This document shows, piece after piece, positions 48,413 through 58,900 of a stretch of DNA of 64,000 nt. A model generated the notes under the pieces. It worked only from the letters and a program-made list of their open reading frames with translations. It was not told the origin of the DNA and searched no databases. Origin of the DNA: Clostridia bacterium (lineage in GTDB: Bacteria; Bacillota; Clostridia; Oscillospirales; Acutalibacteraceae); the NCBI GenBank assembly GCA_017399065.1, contig JAFQEL010000007.1, positions 50,484 through 114,483 on the forward strand, given 5' to 3'. How positions within the stretch are numbered: the first letter of the stretch is position 1; each line of letters starts with the position of its first letter. A program made the position numbers and the translations under genes.

Positions 48413-50224
48413 ATGTATCGTTCCCACGTTCTTGTCTGCGGCGGTACGGGCTGTACTTCATCTCACAGCAATGAGATAATTGAAAAGCTCGAAAGCGAAA
48501 TCGCAGCAAAGGGACTCCAGGATGAAATCAAGGTCATCAAGACAGGTTGCTTTGGCCTTTGTGCTCTCGGTCCCATTATGATAGTTTATCCTGAGGGTTG
48601 CTTCTACAGCGAAGTTAAAGTAGAAGACGTTCCCGAAATCGTTGAGGAGCATCTCCTCAAGGGTCGTATGGTTACCCGACTTCTCTATGAAGAGACAGTT
48701 CAGGAGGATACCGTCAAGTCCCTTGAGCAGACAAAGTTCTATGCAAAGCAGAAGAGAATTGCTCTTCGCAACTGCGGCGTCATTGACCCCGAAAACATTG
48801 ATGAGTATATCGCACACGACGGTTATCAGGCTCTTGAGAAGTGCCTTAACCAGCTTACACCTGATGAGGTTATCAAAATTGTTGACGATTCAGGTCTTCG
48901 CGGCAGAGGCGGCGGTGGCTTCAGAACAGGCCTTAAATGGAGCTTTGCAGCAAAGAATGCTGCAGACCAGAAATATGTAGTATGTAACGCTGACGAAGGT
49001 GACCCCGGTGCATTCATGGACCGTTCAATTCTCGAAGGCGATCCCCACTGTATTATCGAAGCTATGGCAATCTGCGGTTACGCAATCGGCGCAACTGAGG
49101 GCTATGTTTATGTCCGTGCAGAGTACCCCATCGCTGTTAAGCGTCTTCAGCTTGCTATCGACCAGGCTAAAGAATACGGCCTTCTCGGTAAGAACATCTT
49201 TGATTCAGGTTTTGACTTTGATCTTCACATCCGTCTTGGTGCAGGCGCATTCGTCTGTGGTGAGGAAACAGCTCTTATGACCTCTATCGAAGGTAACCGT
49301 GGTGAGCCCCGTCCCCGTCCGCCTTTCCCGGCTGTCAAGGGTCTCTTCGGCAAGCCCACAAACAACAACAACGTTGAAACCTACGCAAACATTCCTCAGA
49401 TCATCCTCAACGGTGCTGAGTGGTTTGCTTCAATGGGTACAGAGAAGTCAACAGGTACAAAGGTATTCGCACTCGGCGGTAAGATCACAAACACAGGTCT
49501 TGTTGAAGTTCCGATGGGTACAACACTGCGCGAAGTTATCGAAGACATCGGCGGCGGTATCCCCAACGGCAAGAAGTTCAAGGCTGCTCAGACAGGCGGT
49601 CCCTCCGGCGGTTGTATCCCTGCACACCTTATGGACACTGCAATCGACTTCGATAACCTTACAGCAATCGGCTGTATGATGGGCTCAGGCGGTCTCATCG
49701 TTATGGACGAAGACAACTGTATGGTTGATATCGCTAAGTTCTTCCTCGACTTTACGGTTGATGAGTCCTGCGGTAAGTGTTCACCCTGCCGTATCGGTAC
49801 AAAGCGTATGATGGAGATGCTCGAGAAGATCACAGAGGGTAAGGCTACTCTCGAAGACCTCGACAAGCTCGAAGAGCTCGCTCTCTATATCAAGCAGAAT
49901 TCACTTTGCGGTCTCGGTCAGACTGCTCCCAACCCTGTTCTCGCAACACTCAAGTTCTTCAGACACGAGTACGAGGCACACGTTGTTGATAAGGTTTGCC
50001 CCGCAGGTGTTTGTAAGGGCCTTGTCCGCTACTATATCGATGCTGAGAAGTGTATCGGCTGCGGTATGTGCGCAAGAGCTTGTCCTGCAGACGCAATTGC
50101 AAGAACAGATTACATCGCTCCCGGTCACAAGCTTGCTTCCTTCGCAATCAATCCCGAGAAGTGTGTCAAGTGCGGTGCATGTATGGATTCTTGTAAGAAG
50201 ATTCAGGCAATCTATAAGAAATAA
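48413..50224 (+). CDS. hndC: NAD(P)-linked hydrogenase, NuoF-like flavin subunit HndC
   Basis: 603 residues. N-terminal [2Fe-2S] domain (about 1-110: CGGTGCTSSHS, TGCFGLCALGPI), then the NADH/FMN domain with SGLRGRGGGGFRTGLKW and CNADEGDPGAFMDRSI, the NuoF [4Fe-4S] site DESCGKCSPCRIGTKRM, and a C-terminal pair of [4Fe-4S] clusters (CIGCGMCARACPADA, CVKCGACMDSCKK). It takes electrons from NAD(P)H. AAGGAGGA precedes the ATG. Confidence 0.95.
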   Translation: MYRSHVLVCGGTGCTSSHSNEIIEKLESEIAAKGLQDEIKVIKTGCFGLCALGPIMIVYPEGCFYSEVKVEDVPEIVEEHLLKGRMVTRLLYEETVQEDTVKSLEQTKFYAKQKRIALRNCGVIDPENIDEYIAHDGYQALEKCLNQLTPDEVIKIVDDSGLRGRGGGGFRTGLKWSFAAKNAADQKYVVCNADEGDPGAFMDRSILEGDPHCIIEAMAICGYAIGATEGYVYVRAEYPIAVKRLQLAIDQAKEYGLLGKNIFDSGFDFDLHIRLGAGAFVCGEETALMTSIEGNRGEPRPRPPFPAVKGLFGKPTNNNNVETYANIPQIILNGAEWFASMGTEKSTGTKVFALGGKITNTGLVEVPMGTTLREVIEDIGGGIPNGKKFKAAQTGGPSGGCIPAHLMDTAIDFDNLTAIGCMMGSGGLIVMDEDNCMVDIAKFFLDFTVDESCGKCSPCRIGTKRMMEMLEKITEGKATLEDLDKLEELALYIKQNSLCGLGQTAPNPVLATLKFFRHEYEAHVVDKVCPAGVCKGLVRYYIDAEKCIGCGMCARACPADAIARTDYIAPGHKLASFAINPEKCVKCGACMDSCKKIQAIYKK

Positions 50225-50244
50225 CGAAAGGAGTGTGCCACACA

Positions 50245-51984
50245 ATGGAAATGGTAAATATCAAAATTAACGGCATGCCCTTAAGTGTGCCTAACGGTAT
50301 ATCAATTCTCGAGGCTGCACGTTATGCAGGTATCGAGATTCCCACCCTTTGCTACCTCAAGGATATCAACGAGATCGGTGCTTGCCGTATCTGTATGGTA
50401 GAGGTCAAGGGCGCAAGAAGCCTTGTTACAGCTTGCGTTTACCCCGTAAACGAAGGTATGGAGGTCTTCACAAACACAGAGAAGGTAAGACAGTCACGTA
50501 AGATGACTCTTGAGCTTATCCTCTCCACTCACAGAAAAGAGTGTCTCTCCTGTATCCGCTCCGGTAACTGTGAGCTTCAAAAGCTCTGTAAGGAATTCGG
50601 CGTAGATAATGAGCACGCTTTTGACGGTGAGATGCCCGCATTTGAGTTTGACGATTCTGCAGCTCACATGGTAAGAGATAACAGCAAGTGTATCCTCTGC
50701 CGCCGCTGTGTTGCAGCTTGTAACCAGCAGAAGGTAAGCGTAATCGGTGCAAACGCACGTGGCTTCGACACACACATCAGCTCCGCTTTCGATAAGGACC
50801 TTGCTGATGTTTCCTGTATCTCCTGCGGTCAGTGTATCGTTAACTGCCCGACAGGTGCAATCTATGAGAAGGATGACACAGCAGCTGTTTTCGCAGCTAT
50901 CAACGATCCTGAGAAGTTCGTTGTTGTCAACACTGCTCCTTCAATCCGTGTTACACTCGGTGAGTGCTTCGGCATGAGCATCGGTTCCAACGTACAGGGC
51001 AAGATGGTTGCTGCTCTTCGCAGACTCGGCTTCGACAAGGTTTTCGATACCGACTTTGCAGCTGACCTTACAATTATGGAGGAGGGCTACGAGCTTCTTG
51101 ACAGAATCAAGAACGGCGGCACACTTCCGATGATCACATCCTGTTCACCCGGTTGGATCAAGTACTGCGAGCACTACTATCCCGATAATCTTAACAACCT
51201 CTCAACCTGTAAGTCACCCCAGCAGATGTTCGGTGCAATCACCAAGACATGGTATGCACAGAAGATGGGTATTGATCCGAAGGATATCGTTGTTGTCGGC
51301 ATTATGCCCTGTACAGCAAAGAAGTTTGAGACAAAGCGTGACCATCAGGCAGCTTCCGGCTACCCGGATGTTGACTACGCACTCACAACACGTGAGCTTG
51401 CACGTATGATCGAAACAGCAGGTATCTACTTCAACCACCTTCCGGACGAAGAGTTTGACAATCCGCTCGGTGAGGCTACAGGTGCAGCAGTTATCTTTGG
51501 TGCAACAGGCGGCGTTATGGAGGCAGCTCTCCGTACAGCTGTTGAAGTTCTCACAGGCGAAGAGCTTGAGAGCGTTGACTTCACAGAGGTCAGAGGCCAG
51601 GGCATCAAGGAAGCAACCTACTCAGTTGCAGGTATGGATGTCAAGGTTGCAGTTGCAAGCGGCGCTGCAGCAGCACATGAGATTATGGAAAAGGTTAAGG
51701 CAGGCACTGCTGATTACCATTTCATCGAAATCATGGGTTGCCCCGGCGGTTGTGTAAACGGCGGCGGTCAGCCGATCCAGTCTGCGGTAGTTCACAACTT
51801 CGTTGACCTCAAGGGCAGACGTGCAGCAGCTCTCTACGAGGCTGATAAGAACCTTCCCAAGAGAAAGTCACACGAGAGTGAGGCTATTAAGAGAATTTAT
51901 GCTGAGTTCCTTGGCGAGCCCAACAGCCACAAGGCACATGAGGTTCTCCACACAAGCTATGTAAAGAGACCCAAGTATAAATAA
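50245..51984 (+). CDS. hndD: [FeFe] hydrogenase catalytic subunit HndD
   Basis: 579 residues. N-terminal [2Fe-2S] (IGACRICMVEV), His-ligated [4Fe-4S] (HRKECLSCIRSGNCELQKLC), two [4Fe-4S] (CILCRRCVAACN, CISCGQCIVNCP), then the H-cluster motifs TSCSPGW, MPCTAKKFE and EIMGCPGGCVNGGGQP. It evolves H2, probably by electron bifurcation with ferredoxin and NAD(P)H. The ATG at 50245 is used; GTG 50233 is in frame but sits on the ribosome site AAAGGAG. No hydE/F/G maturation genes are in the window. Confidence 0.96.
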   Translation: MEMVNIKINGMPLSVPNGISILEAARYAGIEIPTLCYLKDINEIGACRICMVEVKGARSLVTACVYPVNEGMEVFTNTEKVRQSRKMTLELILSTHRKECLSCIRSGNCELQKLCKEFGVDNEHAFDGEMPAFEFDDSAAHMVRDNSKCILCRRCVAACNQQKVSVIGANARGFDTHISSAFDKDLADVSCISCGQCIVNCPTGAIYEKDDTAAVFAAINDPEKFVVVNTAPSIRVTLGECFGMSIGSNVQGKMVAALRRLGFDKVFDTDFAADLTIMEEGYELLDRIKNGGTLPMITSCSPGWIKYCEHYYPDNLNNLSTCKSPQQMFGAITKTWYAQKMGIDPKDIVVVGIMPCTAKKFETKRDHQAASGYPDVDYALTTRELARMIETAGIYFNHLPDEEFDNPLGEATGAAVIFGATGGVMEAALRTAVEVLTGEELESVDFTEVRGQGIKEATYSVAGMDVKVAVASGAAAAHEIMEKVKAGTADYHFIEIMGCPGGCVNGGGQPIQSAVVHNFVDLKGRRAAALYEADKNLPKRKSHESEAIKRIYAEFLGEPNSHKAHEVLHTSYVKRPKYK

Positions 51985-51998
51985 GTCTTAAAATAAAT

Positions 51999-52036
51999 AA
52001 AACTGCAAGCTTACCGAAGGTGAGCTTGCAGTTTTT
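51999..52036 (+). terminator. Terminator of the hydrogenase operon
   Basis: CTGCAAGCTTACC and GGTGAGCTTGCAG around GAA with T-run. It also serves the convergent XRE gene. Confidence 0.9.
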
Positions 52037-52050
52037 GCATATAATAAACG

Positions 52051-52362
52051 TTATTCTGATATGAGGTCGATTATGTTTTCGATTGCCTGCTGCTTCTTGG
52101 ATGGAAGGCAGGCTATTTTATTTGCCAGCTTAGCGGCAGTCTCGGCTTCGCTTTTTGTACCGAACATAAGCGATTCCTCAGTTGTTTCAAGTACGGAGCA
52201 GATTTTTTCAATAAGGCTCAGACTCGGTCTGTATGCACCGTTCTCAATTCTGCTCAAATGCTCCGTAGATATATCAATCATTTCCGAAAAAGTTTCCTGA
52301 GTAAAGCCTTTTTCTTTTCTGCCTTCTTTTATTCTTTGACCTATCATCTTAAAATTGATCAT
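52051..52362 (-). CDS. XRE-family regulator
   Basis: 103 residues. Helix-turn-helix at about 5-63 with IKEGRKEKGFTQETFSEMID and HLSRIENGAYRPSLSLIEKI, followed by a short helical tail (SKKQQAIENIIDLISE), as in SinR/ClgR-size regulators. Divergent from the secreted PPC/Ig protein gene with a consensus promoter between them, so it may control that gene. Confidence 0.85.
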   Translation of the reverse strand: MINFKMIGQRIKEGRKEKGFTQETFSEMIDISTEHLSRIENGAYRPSLSLIEKICSVLETTEESLMFGTKSEAETAAKLANKIACLPSKKQQAIENIIDLISE

Positions 52363-52437
52363 AAAACAACCTCACAGCGTGTTTTGATTTATTTTATCAA
52401 GTAAAAGAATAAATATTAATGATTTTAAATATTATAG

Positions 52438-52466
52438 TTGACATTAAATATCAATAATGATATAAT
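52438..52466 (+). promoter_or_regulatory. Perfect consensus promoter for the secreted PPC/Ig protein
   Basis: TTGACA (52438-52443), exactly 17 bases, TATAAT (52461-52466). Confidence 0.8.
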
Positions 52467-52511
52467 TTGCTTGCTTTTAAAAGGCAAAAAATTAAAAAGG
52501 AGAAATTATTT

Positions 52512-53687
52512 ATGAGAAAAACGAGCAAGTTATTATCGCTTTTGTTGGCTGTTGTTATGATGCTTTCAGCTTTTGCAGTCAACAGCTTCGCTGTTGCAAC
52601 CGAGCTTGCAGCCGGCAGCAGCAAAGAAACAGCAACCAATATTCCGCAGTACGGTGTGGAGTATGTAAGCACCTTGAACAAAGCCGGAGAAGTGGACTGG
52701 TTTAAATTTACTACACTTGAGGAAGATGCGTATTATACATTTTATTTGCAAAATTATAATATCTATGAAAATCCCAGTGGCGAAAAATGGTGTTTGAATT
52801 TATATCTTTTTGATGTTTATAGTAAACAGCTTATACGCATAGAATCAACAAGTAATACAAATATAAAATTAGAAAAAAACACAACGTATTATATCCGAGT
52901 AAATATGGGTAGCAGTGTTAATGATTCTACTGGCAATTATGCATTTAAAATAACATATAAGTTGGATCCTATTTCTAATGTTAAAGCTGAAGCGACAGAG
53001 ATCAATGTAAACACGTTGTATAAATATTCGCTTGACGGAACAAGTGATGTGGATTGGTACAAATTTACAGCTCCGGTTGACGGCAAATATAAGGTTACTT
53101 TGGAAAATTACAATATTTATGAAAATCCCAGTGGTGAAAGATGGGTTTTGAATTTATATGTTTTTGATGTTTACAGCAAATTGCTTGCAAATCAACAAAG
53201 TGCAGGTAGCAAAGAGATAGTATTAGAAAAGGACGAATCATACTATATAAAAATTAATGTAGGTGAATCCATTAAAACTTCAACAGGCAATTACGGCTTT
53301 AAGATTCAATGCGATGGTGTTCCCGATGAACCCGGTACTCCTGATGCACCTGCAACCAAAACTCTTTCCGGTATTACTGTTTCATCACTGCCCGATAAGC
53401 AGACATATTCCGTCGGCGAAGACTTTGACAGCACCGGTCTTGTTGTAAAGGCTAATTATTCCGACGGCACAAGCAAAACGGTAACAGACTATACCCTTGA
53501 CAGCTTTGATTCAACAACAGAAGGTACAAAGACTGTTACGGTCAGCTATACCGAGGGTGGTGTTACCAAAACCTGTACATTTGATGTAACGGTTAATGAG
53601 AGCGGAAGCAATACAGGCTTCTTCCTATTTGATTGGTTTATAGCATTTATTGATTTTATTGTTATGATTTTTTCTTTCTTGTTCTGA
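52512..53687 (+). CDS. Secreted protein with two PPC-like domains, an Ig-like domain and a hydrophobic tail
   Basis: 391 residues. Signal peptide about 1-26. Two tandem beta-sandwich repeats (about 48-160 and 165-275) share NYNIYENPSGE(K/R)W, LNLY(L/V)FDVYSK and STGNY(A/G)FKI; they resemble bacterial pre-peptidase C-terminal domains. A Pro-rich hinge leads to an Ig-like (Big_3) domain with LSGITVSSLPDKQTYSVGED. The final 23 residues are hydrophobic and end MIFSFLF. There is no enzymatic domain, so a binding or surface role is inferred. Confidence 0.82.
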   Translation: MRKTSKLLSLLLAVVMMLSAFAVNSFAVATELAAGSSKETATNIPQYGVEYVSTLNKAGEVDWFKFTTLEEDAYYTFYLQNYNIYENPSGEKWCLNLYLFDVYSKQLIRIESTSNTNIKLEKNTTYYIRVNMGSSVNDSTGNYAFKITYKLDPISNVKAEATEINVNTLYKYSLDGTSDVDWYKFTAPVDGKYKVTLENYNIYENPSGERWVLNLYVFDVYSKLLANQQSAGSKEIVLEKDESYYIKINVGESIKTSTGNYGFKIQCDGVPDEPGTPDAPATKTLSGITVSSLPDKQTYSVGEDFDSTGLVVKANYSDGTSKTVTDYTLDSFDSTTEGTKTVTVSYTEGGVTKTCTFDVTVNESGSNTGFFLFDWFIAFIDFIVMIFSFLF

Positions 53688-53696
53688 TTAATTAAA

Positions 53697-53737
53697 TAAA
53701 ACGCCTCGCACGAGAATTTTATCGTGTGAGGCGTTTT
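53697..53737. terminator. Bidirectional terminator
   Basis: AAAACGCCTCGCACGA and TCGTGTGAGGCGTTTT form a 16-bp stem with one wobble, between convergent genes. Confidence 0.9.
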
Positions 53738-53750
53738 GATGTTTATGAAC

Positions 53751-55712
53751 TTAGTATTTGTCAGGATACCAGATATAACCGGTTTCGGCAGGGATTGCAA
53801 GCCAGAGAATACGGCTTGATTCATCAATGTAGTATTCTTGGGGATAATATTCGTAATTTTCGGTGAGCGAGATGAGGGTACTGTCAAACGAATGCTCGGA
53901 ATAAAGTGTTGCTGAAGTGGTTATCGTGATGCTGTTTTCAAAATAATCGAAAAATCTAACGAGTGCTTCGCCCTCACTGTCGCCAAGCTTGTATACGGTC
54001 AGCTTGACGTCGGCTGTGCCACTGCCGTTTTCAATCTCAAAAACAGAAAGGGTTACGGGTGAAAATGCCTCACAGTAGCCTATTACCATAAAGTTCTGAC
54101 CACGGTTGGTATCGTCGCTGTAATCTACACAGCTGCTGCCGAAATAAAGCTCAGCCGCAAGGTCGAGGCCATATTCTTCCGACACAAAGGCATAATAGCC
54201 GCTTTGTGTCGGTCGGAACTCAAACTTGTTGTTTTCCATACGGTCTATCGTAACGGTTGATGTGCCGAGCTCAATAGGCTTTATAGCAGGAGGAGCTTGA
54301 GTTGTGGGGACTTCAGTGGTTGTTTCTTCGGGTGCTTCTGTCATTTCAACAACGGGCATCGTTTCCTCAGGGATATCGTCTCCGCTCGATATTGATATCA
54401 TACCGGTTGCAAACAGTATCGCAACCACTGCTGCTATTGCCAGTACAGCTACACCTGCAATAATTCCGATTATAAGACCTGTGTTGCTTTTCTTGCCGCT
54501 GCTGTTTGCAGATGGAGCGGGAACAACCTTTGCATTAGTGTTTGAAACGGGTGGCTGCGGAGTAGGGACAGGAGGCTGTGGAGGAGTCGGCGGCTGTGGG
54601 GGAACGGGTACCTGAACAGGCTCATAACAGTCAAGCAGGTTGTCAAGAAAATCCTTGAGTTGGCTGTTACCGTAGTAGTCAGCAGCCTTGAAGCTCGGCA
54701 GGCTTGCATAATCAATGTGTATATTCATCAGGTCATCCGGTGTTGAGGCACCTGCATCAATCATAAGCAAACCGAGGAATGAGGCAGCGTTAGGTGCATC
54801 GCGGTTTATTGAGAACAGAATCTCTTTTGCAGAATCAGTATATCCCTGAGCGATAAGAGAATATGCTTCGGAAAATCTCAGGTTTTTTTCGTCAGAAAAG
54901 TCGAAACCGAATTTGGTTTTGACATATGACCATTCCGGGGCTTCAAAGTCATCAATCGGATCAACAACAAAATCAGTCGGAATACTCATAGTGTCGGAGT
55001 TGGGGTCTGAGTCGCTGTATACATCTTCAATTATCGGCTGTTCCGTTTCTTCAACGGACTCAAAAGCGGGCTTATCGGGTTCGGGAGCAATTACCGTATC
55101 TGTTACGAATAAGCTGTCAAAAATATTTTCGGGCGAAGCGGTATTGAAGCCCTGCTTGAGCAAAGAGATGCGAACAAGCTGTAATGCGGGCAAGCCCTGA
55201 AGAGCTGGTGTGATCATACAGATCTGAGCGGCATTAGGCATAATACTGCGGTAGGCTTTAAAAAGAGTTGCGGTTACAGCTTCATTGTTGCCGGCGATAC
55301 GGCTGATTTCTTCTACAGTCATATCACAGTACATTCTGAGGAAGACAATCAGTTTCGAAATTGGGTCAAGTGAATCAGTTTGAGTATTCAGCACATCGAC
55401 AGCGTCTATACCTTCACCGCCAACAGGTGTATCATAGTTTTCGCAGTTTTCAAAAAAAGCTAACATATCTTCAACAGAAAAATCGGTTGTGTCTGTTCTT
55501 TCGGGTCTACCGATTCTGTCAAAGCATATTTCGGCAGCTTTTATGAAAACGTCTGCTTCAGTCGGGTTTTCTGCTGCGGAGAAAACATCCGCATAAATCA
55601 GTTTAAGTATTTCTTCTGCCTCGGTATCGTTGCAGAAGAGGCTTTCGAGCATAAAGCGAAGCTTAGCGGATGTGTTATCAAACACATTTTTTGCTTTTTC
55701 AGGATTTGCCAT
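53751..55712 (-). CDS. Sigma-like / transmembrane fusion protein
   Basis: 653 residues. The N-terminal 180 resemble an ECF sigma protein, ending in a region 4-like helix-turn-helix (ISKLIVFLRMYCDMTVEEIS, RIAGNNEAVTATLFKAYRSI). A long acidic segment and a helical repeat region (about 275-370) follow, then a Pro/Gln-rich linker, one membrane helix (about 425-447), an acidic Thr/Glu stalk, and a C-terminal extracytoplasmic beta domain. ATG 55712 is chosen because AAGGAG lies 9 bases upstream. A membrane-tethered regulator that senses outside conditions is inferred. Confidence 0.75.
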   Translation of the reverse strand: MANPEKAKNVFDNTSAKLRFMLESLFCNDTEAEEILKLIYADVFSAAENPTEADVFIKAAEICFDRIGRPERTDTTDFSVEDMLAFFENCENYDTPVGGEGIDAVDVLNTQTDSLDPISKLIVFLRMYCDMTVEEISRIAGNNEAVTATLFKAYRSIMPNAAQICMITPALQGLPALQLVRISLLKQGFNTASPENIFDSLFVTDTVIAPEPDKPAFESVEETEQPIIEDVYSDSDPNSDTMSIPTDFVVDPIDDFEAPEWSYVKTKFGFDFSDEKNLRFSEAYSLIAQGYTDSAKEILFSINRDAPNAASFLGLLMIDAGASTPDDLMNIHIDYASLPSFKAADYYGNSQLKDFLDNLLDCYEPVQVPVPPQPPTPPQPPVPTPQPPVSNTNAKVVPAPSANSSGKKSNTGLIIGIIAGVAVLAIAAVVAILFATGMISISSGDDIPEETMPVVEMTEAPEETTTEVPTTQAPPAIKPIELGTSTVTIDRMENNKFEFRPTQSGYYAFVSEEYGLDLAAELYFGSSCVDYSDDTNRGQNFMVIGYCEAFSPVTLSVFEIENGSGTADVKLTVYKLGDSEGEALVRFFDYFENSITITTSATLYSEHSFDSTLISLTENYEYYPQEYYIDESSRILWLAIPAETGYIWYPDKY

Positions 55713-55888
55713 AGCATAGTTCTCCTTCATGTGATTTGCTTGCGAATATCGTTTGGTACATTTGAAATTATAACATTGAGGTATATTAAAATCAACATTA
55801 AAAACCTCACTTAAAGACAATTTTCAACATAGTTTGCCGACTTTTTGTGTCACAAAATGGAATTCATCCGATTTTGCAATCAGAATAA

Positions 55889-55928
55889 AAAACAAGCCTT
55901 ACCGCAGAATTCGGCAAAAGCTTGTTTT
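55889..55928 (-). terminator. Terminator of the MMPL gene
   Basis: AAAACAAGC (55889-55897) and GCTTGTTTT (55920-55928), with CCG/CGG pairing further in. Confidence 0.7.
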
Positions 55929-55936
55929 AAGAGATT

Positions 55937-58900
55937 TTATTTTTTCTTTGATTTTTTTAATGCTTTACGTTCTTTGGTTATCAGCTTGTCAAATGCGGCG
56001 AGCATACCGGGCAGGATAAAGACAATCAAAACTATTGCGGCAGTAACACCGATAGAGATTGTACGGCATATCTGTGCAACAGTCGGGTCACTGTAGAAAA
56101 TTGATATTATAGCTGTAACTATTACCATTATAAGACCGGATGTCATTATAGTGTGAATTGATCCTTTATAGGCTTCTGCAAGAGCCTCTTTCGGCTCAAG
56201 CTTTTTGCGGCTTTCACGGTAGTAGTTTGTGAGTAATATACCGTAGTCAATCGTAGCACCCATCAGTATACATTCAACAATCAGCAGTGCAAGGAAGTAT
56301 ATGCTGAAGCCCTGCCAGCCTATAACGGTAACCGTAATGAACACGCCGCACTGTACGAGCAGTACAAGTATCATCGGTATTATCATTGAACGGAAAGAAA
56401 TTGCTACAATGATAAAAATTGCAATAGCTGTAAGAAGTGTTATGAACAGAAGTTCTTTATCAAATGTGCCCGACATTTCATACGTCATAGGTGACATACC
56501 TATAAGGTAAAGATTACCTGAGAAATTATCGTTTGCGTATGCATTTATTCTGTCGAGGAAAGCTGTTGTTTTTTCACTTTCAACGGGGTAGCTTGTCTGA
56601 AGTACCATTCGTGAGTAAGTGTCACCCTTGAGCATTGTTACGCCGTCATTAAGTGCCTTGCCTGCATTACTGAGCTGTGCTTTAATTTCGTCGCCTATTA
56701 CAGGTGAGAATACGGGGTCATTTACAAGCTCTGTTGAAAGGTGATTGAAAAGCTTTTCAATGCTGAGTTTCCATTCAGGGTTGAAGTAAGCATCGCTTGA
56801 GTAATAGAGATATATGAGGTCAACGGTTGCTTTGTCGAGCATGCCTTCGCCTGCAAGAGACGTAAGAAGCTCGGTCATTTCGCTGCTGTCGAGCTTAATG
56901 CCGCTGACAACAGCGCTTACCATCGTCTGTGCACTGCCGAGAGAAGACTTCATATCTGGCTCAATCATTGTTGTGTATTCGGGACGGTCGAGCACACCGC
57001 TGTTAAGACAGTCAAGCAGATTTTTGACTGAAACCTTCCACTCTGATGTATCACCGTATTCGGTTATATAAAGCAGATAAAGCTGTCTGAGCTGAGCTGC
57101 ATCCATACCGATAAGCTCTGCAAGCTCATCGGGTGAGTATGCCTTGTCTGCTGCTGTGCCGTTAATGATTTTCTGTGCAAGAGGAAGCTGCTGCAGGTTT
57201 TCCTCACTCATCATTGAAGAGAATCGGTTACTGTTGTTTACAACGAAGTTGATTACCTGCTGTAAACTCAGCTCTCTTGAAGCACCTGCAAGTATATCTG
57301 TCGGTGTGTTTTCATCTGAATAGCCTATATAAAGAAGTCGCATCTGATTCGGGTCTATCCCCATCAAATCTGCCATTTCTTCATAATTTCTCGGTTTTGT
57401 AACCTCTTCTTTGTCAGTGTATGCCGAGAGCGTATCGAGCTGTGCGAGTGTGTTTTCGTCAAACATATCTGCGTACATCTCGTTTTTGGATACGTCGTTT
57501 ATGATATAATCAGCAAAGGTTCCGAGCGTCATCGTGCCGTAGTCTGCTCCGCCGTTTTCGCTGTAATATAGAAGCATCATACTCTTGGCAGTTGCTTCGT
57601 CCATTCCGAAAAACTCTGCAAGAGCTTTGGCTGATAGCGGCTTTGTGAGTTCATCTGCATCTGCAAAAACCTTGAATGTGTCAAGCTGAGCACGCATATC
57701 GTCTGTGATATAGCTGTCAAATGTCGGGTTGCTTGCAATATCTTCTGTGAGGAAGGTTATGAAATCACTCATTGAAATCGGCTTTAAAGAGCCGTCATAG
57801 TAGCTGTAATAAATCAGCCTGAGCATAAATTCGTCAAGCTCAAATCCCTGAGCCATATCTACACCGAATGCGGTGCTGAGTCCGTCAATTGAGTAAATCA
57901 TCTCTTGGGCAGTGTGTTCTTTAGCGAGCAGATTGGGGTAACCGAGCACTTGATTTATATTTTCGTTATTCTCAAGCTCATCTGCAAGCTTCGCAACAGC
58001 TTCCTCGTCGTCATTTTCATATATCATAACAATGGAATTTGCCTGCGGAAATACGTCAGCTATCGGGTCGGACATTTCGAGGTTATATGCAATCTGTGTG
58101 TTGTTTTGTAGAATATAGAAAGCAACAAACAGAACGATAAATACAGCCGTGAAAACGTGACGGAAGCGGTGGCTGAATTTTGCAAGTTTACCCATAGGCA
58201 AGGGGAACTCTTTTTTTGTTGTTTTTGTTATTATCTTGTCACACAGAAGAATGAGACCGGGAAGCACGGTAAATACGCAGAGCATACTGATAAATACACC
58301 CTTTGCAAGTACAACACCGATGTCAAATCCAATCTTAAACTGCATAAACACAAGCATCAGCAGGCCGACAACTGTGGTGAAAGCACTGCCTGCGACGGAG
58401 GAAAAAGCATTTGTGAGTGCTGTTTTCATAGCACTCTTTTTATCGGGGTGAACAGCCTTTTGCTGGCGATAACGGTTCATCAGGATTATAGAGTAATCCA
58501 TAGATAGTATGAGCTGAAGTATTGCCGAAATAGACTGGGTTACGTTTGATATTGAGCCGAGTACAATGTTTGTACCTGCATTTATAACAACGGCAACACC
58601 GATCGTGAGAAGGAAGAGCAGTGGCTCAAACCATGAACCGCACATTAAAAGAAGAATTATAATTGCAAGACCGACAGCAAAAAGAAGAACCCACATAGGA
58701 ATTTCAACATCACCGGGGTTATCATTTTTGAAGGTGATATTATAATCCGTAAACTCATTTGCAAGTGCATTTTCGATTGCAAGCTCTTCGTCAGAGCCAT
58801 AAGCAAATTCCGTGTTTACGATATATAAAGTTTTGTCACCTTTGTTATATTCGTCACTGCTGTTGTGCGTGATGCCGCTTACGTGCTCTATGCTCTTAAG

